DNA of 64,000 nt from positions 1-64,000 of the forward strand of contig JAFEMH010006935.1 of assembly GCA_022495995.1 (NCBI GenBank), in the 5' to 3' direction. Under the pieces are notes generated by a model. It did no database searches, had not been told where the DNA came from, and was given only the letters and a program-made list of their open reading frames with translations. The position numbers and the translations under genes are program-made. This stretch comes from Adenophora triphylla var. japonica (lineage: Eukaryota; Streptophyta; Magnoliopsida; Asterales; Campanulaceae). Below, one piece after another: positions 58,791-64,000 of this stretch (position 1 is its first letter; every line of letters begins with the position of its first letter).

Positions 58791-60422
58791 TTAAAAATCG
58801 GTTGAGTTGACACCGGCAATATTCCTAGCAACTCGGTACCTAGTCCGACTCACCCCACCCTCCAACAATCCTTCCCAATCCACCTCCTCTTCCTCCTCAC
58901 CCCTCTCTCTCAACATCTCCAGCATCCTCCTCGCCTTCTCCTTCGCCCGCTCGGTCCCACTCTCCTCCGCCTCTCTTAAAACCTCAGCCGTCCTAGCCTC
59001 TCTAGCTAGCCCTTTAAACCTCATGCTCCCTAGACTCAGTGAGTACAAGCACGCCACACAGTTCTCCCGAGTCGACTCGGTTGTGTTCGACTCGTTCCGC
59101 TTCATCAACATTCCTACTAAGCATTCCACTGCATTGGAGTCCAGCATGGCTGACTTTCCTTCTACGCATGCGGCCAGGTTGCATAGTACTAAAAGTACCC
59201 TTCCGGCCAGGCTGGTTTTTAGCATTGCCAACAGAGTTGACACAGCACTGAGTTTAATGAGTTTGACTCGGTTGCTTTGATTTAGTGACAGATGATACAG
59301 AGCCAGCGCTGAGTCGTGACGAGTTCGCTCACTCTCGGATCTCAGCGCGTGTAACAACGGCTGCAACGCGCCGAGGACGCCAATGGCCGTCTTGTTATCG
59401 TCCTCCAGAGAAAGGCTGAAAATAGCTCCGGCAGCGTGTTCTTGCGACTCCGGGAATCCGCCTTTTAAAACGTCAATCAAAGGTGGAATGATTCCTGACC
59501 GTACGATCTTCACTTTATTGACTTTCTCGAGCGATATGTTGACTAAGGCAGCCGTGGCGTTGGTCTGAACGGCAGTGTACCTTGAGATCAGACAAGATCG
59601 GAGAGCCGAGAGAAGCCGCGGAGTGCATAGCGAAACCCTAGCTTCTTCGTTAGTCCTAGTGACCTTTCTCAACGAAATCACGCCTTGTTCTTGCTCGAAC
59701 ACATCTAGACTCTTCAATTTGACCACAAATTCCTGCTCATCCGAGCTTGAGTTAGCGTTTTGGGTATCGTCTGATACCATATCCGACGATGTTGAAGTTG
59801 AGGATGGAGGCGAGTAGCACAAGGGACGAGTGGTGAACGGAAGGAAAGGAGTCGCCGGAACATTAGCAATCACCGATTCTTCGGAACTCCACGAACAGAA
59901 GTCATGATGCCTTTGTGGATTCAGCTCCGTGGCGGCGCGTGTAAACGTCCCCTGTGGCGGCGTCTCAGACACACTTCTTAACAAATCCCTATCTGAATCC
60001 CCAATCACCGAATCCTCCACCTCTACCTTTACATCTCCGGACGAAGAAGGCATAAGCGCACGAACATTAGCCTCAACAGAGCTATAATCCGGTGCCGAAC
60101 GTGGAGATTCCGAGCCGTTTGAGACACACCAGTTAAGAATCGTACTCTTGAGAGCCAAGTTAGGGATAACATAAGAGAAATCAGCCTTTGACCCATCGGG
60201 AAGAACCGGTAAAAACCCCAGGTCCTGACATACTTGCACGGACGTCCGCTCAAAGGTCTGGCCGGAGTAAACCACAACAGGATCGAACATCAAGGACCCA
60301 GAAATAGGGCAAATAAACTCCTTAGGCGGCTCCTTAATCTCAGATTTCACCGGCGGCGTTGAAGATGAAGACGACCTGTGTATAGATATTTTCCACCGCC
60401 GTAGCTTGCCATTACCACCCAT
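58791..60422 (-). CDS. U-box/ARM-repeat E3 ubiquitin ligase (PUB38-41 type)
   Basis: Intact intronless ORF of 543 residues. U-box proteins bind E2 enzymes and ubiquitinate targets selected by their ARM repeats, in cytosol or nucleus. Seen: basic N-terminus MGGNGKLRRWKISIHRSSSS, shared with Arabidopsis PUB38-41 relatives; U-box at about residues 34-104 (PPKEFICPISGSLMFDPVVV, GQTFER, IPNLALKSTILNW), with the E2-contacting Ile/Pro positions present; variable Ser-rich linker (about 105-230); ARM repeats at about 235-500 (NATAALVNISLEK, EHAAGAIFSLSLED, SALALYHLSLNQSNR); acidic stretch EEEEEVDWEG near the end, closing with RVARNIAGVNSTDF. Start is the first ATG and fits the family. The Tat LTR ends just 147 bp past the stop, so its 3' UTR/terminator may lie within or against the retrotransposon. 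Appears functional. Confidence 0.95.
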   Translation of the reverse strand: MGGNGKLRRWKISIHRSSSSSTPPVKSEIKEPPKEFICPISGSLMFDPVVVYSGQTFERTSVQVCQDLGFLPVLPDGSKADFSYVIPNLALKSTILNWCVSNGSESPRSAPDYSSVEANVRALMPSSSGDVKVEVEDSVIGDSDRDLLRSVSETPPQGTFTRAATELNPQRHHDFCSWSSEESVIANVPATPFLPFTTRPLCYSPPSSTSTSSDMVSDDTQNANSSSDEQEFVVKLKSLDVFEQEQGVISLRKVTRTNEEARVSLCTPRLLSALRSCLISRYTAVQTNATAALVNISLEKVNKVKIVRSGIIPPLIDVLKGGFPESQEHAAGAIFSLSLEDDNKTAIGVLGALQPLLHALRSESERTRHDSALALYHLSLNQSNRVKLIKLSAVSTLLAMLKTSLAGRVLLVLCNLAACVEGKSAMLDSNAVECLVGMLMKRNESNTTESTRENCVACLYSLSLGSMRFKGLAREARTAEVLREAEESGTERAKEKARRMLEMLRERGEEEEEVDWEGLLEGGVSRTRYRVARNIAGVNSTDF

Positions 60423-60452
60423 GATTCTTCAACCGTAAAAACAGATTAAAAA

Positions 60453-60461
60453 TTAGGGTTT
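60453..60461 (-). promoter_or_regulatory. Telo-box in U-box gene leader
   Basis: AAACCCTAA on the minus strand, 31-39 bp upstream of the U-box ATG. Such boxes are frequent in leaders of plant genes. No clear TATA box was found in 60423-60925, so a TATA-less promoter is possible. Confidence 0.4.
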
Positions 60462-60924
60462 GAATTTACAGAAATTGAGAACTTAAAGAGTGGAAGCCAT
60501 TGAAATTCATCACTAGAATCGGACTCTGTAGTATTTGAATTGGGAGGTAGATGAGAATAAATCGGTGGTTGAAAGGAGAAGTGGTCGGATCAGGTGAGGG
60601 AAGGGGTGCGTGTAAGGGTGGGCGTAGGAGAAGGGTAAAGTTTGACTGTGTAGGAGATAAATCTTCGGATCTGAATGTGAGGAGTAGTAGATTTGTTGGT
60701 GCTGAGGTTTTGGGTTGCGGTCCAAATATTTACAAAAAGTAAATTAATCGGGGTTTGGTTTTGGGGGTAATTACGGAACACAATTTTGACTAGGCCATGA
60801 CACGTTGTAACAAGGTTTGACAAAAAAGAGGCAGTGGACTTTTGTGATTAAACTGATTTACTTAGCACTATTATGATTTTCCTTTATAATTTCATCCCAA
60901 ATTTGAGGAAGGAGACAATTCTAA

Positions 60925-61300
60925 GGATTTGTTTGTTTGGAGGAAAATATTTTTTGAAAAATGTTTTTTTCATTTTTTTTTATGTTTGATAAATATCGGA
61001 AAATGAGATCAATGAAAAACATTTTTCGGGTTAATGAAAAATGAGTTTGATTTCTATGAAAAATGACTTCCTTACCTCTACATAAGGAAGTTGTTTTTCG
61101 GAAAACATTTTTCTCATTTTTCTTTGTTTGTATTGATTTTACCTTTAAAAAGTTACTTTAATGAAACTATCAAACATCGGAAAATGATTCACCAAACATC
61201 GGAAAATGTTTTCCCGAAAGCATTTTTATTTTCTGAAAAATATTTTCCAAGAAATCATTTTTCCGGGGCTATTTTTCGTGAAACAAACGGAGCATTAAGT
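60925..61300. mobile_element. Foldback MITE-like element
   Basis: The stretch is nearly self-complementary about a centre at 61077 (GACTTCCTTACC...ATAAGGAAGT), with repeats of GGAAAATG/CATTTTCC on both arms. Outer ends (GGATTTGTTTGTTTGGAGGA and, inverted, GCTCCGTTTGTTTCACGAAA) are imperfect inverted repeats. Flanks CTAAG/TTAAG may be a decayed duplication. Confidence 0.6.
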
Positions 61301-61461
61301 GTAGAATTGAGTTTTATATCAAAATAGTTGTAATTTTTTCAATAAAAATAATTTTTTTGATTCAAAATAATTGTCACTTTAATTTAAAAAGCATTTAAAT
61401 TTTTTGTTTATTCTTATATTATATTGAAACTTGTGAAAATTTATTAATTGATTTATTGATA

Positions 61462-61623
61462 TGTATAGTATAAATGAGAACGGGTTGCTACAGTACAATG
61501 AACAATATTAAGTGCCGAATTTTTCATTTTGCCCTCACTAAGTTGTCCTTTCCCATTTTGTCCTTAAAAAAAAATTAAATTTAAAAAAAAAAAAACGTGT
61601 CCTCGAACACGGGCTTTTACTAG
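61462..61623 (+). mobile_element. Mini-Helitron, 162 bp, relative of 25141-25321
   Basis: Begins TGTATAGTATAAATGAGA (TC of the other copy changed to TG), ends with hairpin CGTGTCCTCGAACACG, then GGGCTTTTA and CTAG followed by T. Shares with the other copy CATTTTGCCCTCA and TCCCATTTTG. Confidence 0.65.
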
Positions 61624-61632
61624 TAAGTAATA

Positions 61633-61888
61633 CTCCCTCCGTCCCATAAAACATTACCCCTTTTACTATTTTGGGCGTCCCACTTTAAAGTTTTACTTTC
61701 CTAAAAAGGAAATTTTTTAATACTTCTTTATTCATGGGACCCATTTGTCATACTCACAACACTTTTCAAATTTACTATTCTCTCCACTCATTCTCTTTCC
61801 TCTCACTCACAACACCTACTTTAATAACATTATTTCTCATTTTCCGTTCTCAACAGTAAAAGTGTAAAGTTTTATGGGAGGGAGGGAG
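61633..61888. mobile_element. Stowaway-like MITE (CTCCCTCCGTCC family)
   Basis: CTCCCTCCGTCCCATAAAAC to GTTTTATGGGAGGGAGGGAG; TA at 61631-61632 and 61889-61890. Starts only nine bases after the mini-Helitron end. Confidence 0.88.
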
Positions 61889-61890
61889 TA

Positions 61891-63035
61891 TAAGAGAGAT
61901 TGACAATAAATTGAGATAAAATTGATGCTTTCATTATTGAGTTGTACTCTTTTTGAGTTAGCACAATCAAGTGCCAAAATTGGGAATGATTATTTTGACC
62001 CGTGGAGCTTGTATGCAAGTTGAGTCATACATAAAACAATCTTCAAGTTCACACTGTAGGATAAAATATCAGATCATTATGTAGTGCTCACGGAAAATGA
62101 TTACAAGAATGAAAATTTAAATTTAACCACTTCCTCCATTACATAAAGTCAAATAAAAAACGTCTGCATCTATTATATTGATTTTTTCCAAAATAAATGT
62201 CTCGTTTTTATTAGAATAATCCCTGAATTCTTTGGCTTGTTCAAATTCAACACCACCATTGTTAGTTTAATTCGATAATCTATTTGATAGATTATTCGTT
62301 TCGAAAATCTCCTTCATTGGTCATCCTTTTGTGTTAGATTTTCGTTGCGTGTCATGTATTAATTAGTAAAATATACTATTTTTTAATATTGTTGACAAGT
62401 CAACTGCGTTATTTATTTCGAGGAAGATGAAGTAGTTGAAGTTTCAAACAAATTCATATTGGTAGCCTATGACAACAATCATTAAGAAAAGTACCCACTT
62501 CAAGTTGTGAAAAAGACAATATATTTGAAGATAAAGATTATGGTCTACCACAATCACTTTTGATGGTTTATTTCTATTCATAAGTGTCTTTTTGTTATCT
62601 TACAAGTCCCAAATAAGCTTATTACGGAAAGATAGTATGCATGATTGAACAACAAACTCTAAAGAAAGCAAGATGGTAGCGTTTGGCAACTATATACCCA
62701 TACATGTCCTTTGTTTTCTATTCATCTTTAATCACCTCTTCTTTTTGTTGTTGTTGTTTTTTTTTTTTTTTTTTTTCTCACTCTTATTTCTTTTTTGTCT
62801 CGAAATAAATGTTTATTTGAGAGATATTTAATAAGTTTTGAAATTTAAGTATTTTTTGTGCATAAGTTTATATGTATATTTTTCGATAATTACGTCATGG
62901 TACATCATGTAGATGTGAATTGAAACTTTAATTTCTTAAGAAACACACCCCGAAATCAAAAGCTATAAGAACTCAATTAATTTACTAAAATCTACATGCA
63001 CCCGAAATACAAACTAAAATTTCTTATAAATCCAA
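61891..63035. other. Intergenic, no gene seen
   Basis: AT-rich; T-runs at 62757-62777. No supported ORF, RNA or repeat. Confidence 0.5.
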
Positions 63036-63044
63036 GCACTCATT

Positions 63045-63340
63045 TGACCCGCTCTTATACCTCAGTGATAGGAGTGAACTGATTAATATTTTTTTATTTT
63101 ATATATATATTTTTTCAAAAAATGATATTTTACATAATTTTTTTAATATTTTTTGTTTCTAGTCTTATACCTAAGGTAGAAGAGCGGACTAGCTAATAAA
63201 ATATAGGATTTTTTTATCATGTGTTTTAAGAAAATGTGAAAATGTAAAAAAAAAAAAAACAAATTACTCTTATATATAAGGTATAAGAGTAATTATAGTC
63301 TTATACCTTATGTATAAGGCGGAGTGCTGGACTAGTAAAA
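63045..63340. repeat. Foldback cluster of CTTATACC / GGTATAAG words
   Basis: CGCTCTTATACCT at 63051, TCTTATACCTAAGG at 63162, and the stem-loop ATTACTCTTATA / TATAAGAGTAAT at 63266-63296, then TCTTATACCTTATGTATAAGG at 63299-63320. Both orientations occur, also GGCGGAGTGCTGGACTAG / CTAG-CCGCTC words at the edges. Probably several overlapping palindromic MITE ends; no coding. Confidence 0.5.
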
Positions 63341-64000
63341 GGTGAGTTTATATGAAATTTTTAATATGTCATAAATTTTTATGAATTTTTGGTCTGACTA
63401 ATGGACCCTAAACCCTAAAACTTATTGTTTGATTAGGAAGGATTTAGTAATTTCTCAAAAACAAGTAAACATTTATTTTGAAATAATTTTTCCTTGATTT
63501 TGAAACGGAGAGATTATATATTTTTCATTAAAAAAATCCAAAAAGAGCAAATGCTAAATTTATGTGAAGAATGGAAAAGAGAGCTTTTAGGGCCATGTAT
63601 TTTTTTATGCGAACCTAATAACGTGTTTAAATGCAGCGTATTTAAAATACTAGCAATACACTCGTGTGTGTGATGTAGCAATACACTCGTGTGATGCACG
63701 ATGATAGCATGTATTTTTTTAAAAAATTCATAAAGTGATGAAAAAAAAAAGAACCTAAATACACACATGGTTTAAAAAATTACTATTTTCTAAAGCATCT
63801 ATTATTTCTTTATTGAAATAAAAATAAATAATAATTGTCATGAATAATTTTTTATCACAACAACACGAAGAGGTGAAGTGTAGTAAGTAAAAAGAATATT
63901 ACACATACCATAAAAAAGGAGGAATTTACGGAGAGAAAAAGAGAAGCACTTTTCTTACGTAATGCTATTTTCTTTTAAGCTTACTGGTTTGCAGGTACTG
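63341..64000. other. Intergenic, no gene seen
   Basis: AT-rich. A direct repeat of GCAATACACTCGTGTG at 63653 and 63679 resembles degenerate Helitron-end hairpins but lacks a supportable terminus. Confidence 0.4.

Noticed and set aside
58807..59817. Plus-strand ORFs of 60-157 codons
   Set aside because: Shadows of the U-box/ARM gene on the other strand.
63650..63705. Helitron end from the repeated CACTCGTGTG words
   Set aside because: A CTAG is nearby, but the hairpin is imperfect and spacing is wrong; insufficient to call an element.

Overview
This is a nuclear window of a flowering plant. The protein-coding relics are typical plant families (class III peroxidase, plant U-box/ARM E3 ligase, EDEM-type GH47 mannosidase), introns follow GT-AG rules, and most of the DNA is plant transposable elements (Ty1/copia, Ty3/gypsy Tat and chromovirus-like, TRIM, PIF/Harbinger, hAT, Helitron, many MITEs beginning CTCCCTCCGTCC). 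The abundance of that MITE family and the AT-rich intergenic DNA fit a eudicot, possibly an asterid, but the species cannot be fixed from sequence alone. There are no rRNA, tRNA or CRISPR features that I can support.

Layout. 1-6.4 kb: an EDEM-like (MNS5-type) gene on the minus strand, present as two tandem degenerate copies; a MITE entered the left copy after the duplication and its empty site survives in the right copy. 7.67-8.66 kb: an intact intronless class III peroxidase (minus). 9.8-10.1 kb: a broken first exon of an HhH-GPD DNA glycosylase. 11.3-13.8 kb: minisatellite, Helitron ends and long (TA)n/(ATT)n tracts. 13.83-21.13 kb: a three-level nest, MITE > TRIM > copia, each layer closed by its own target-site duplication. 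21.93-26.30 kb: a complete but decayed PIF/Harbinger element with both ORFs, itself hit by a 181-bp mini-Helitron and a MITE. 26.99-27.85 kb: solo LTR. 28.3-31.2 kb: minisatellites and inverted arrays of a 63-bp palindromic unit around an Ulp1-like exon. 32.0-36.2 kb: a palindromic foldback element, MITEs, and two hAT elements with 8-bp duplications, one carrying captured host exons.

37.18-58.64 kb is one 21.5-kb insertion: a Tat-lineage gypsy element on the minus strand (gag, PR, RT, RNase H, INT, about ten 79-bp tandem repeats, then a multi-exon antisense ORF on the plus strand with a Transposase_28-like domain). An 8.56-kb gypsy element with 2.76-kb LTRs sits inside it, exactly between a TATA box and the antisense gene's leader. 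The Tat element ends about 150 bp past the stop codon of an intact U-box/ARM gene (58.79-60.42 kb, minus). 60.9-64 kb is intergenic with further MITEs, a second mini-Helitron and foldback sequences.

Only the peroxidase and the U-box gene look like functional host genes. The rest is a record of nested insertions whose order can be read from target-site duplications and LTR divergence (estimated by eye).
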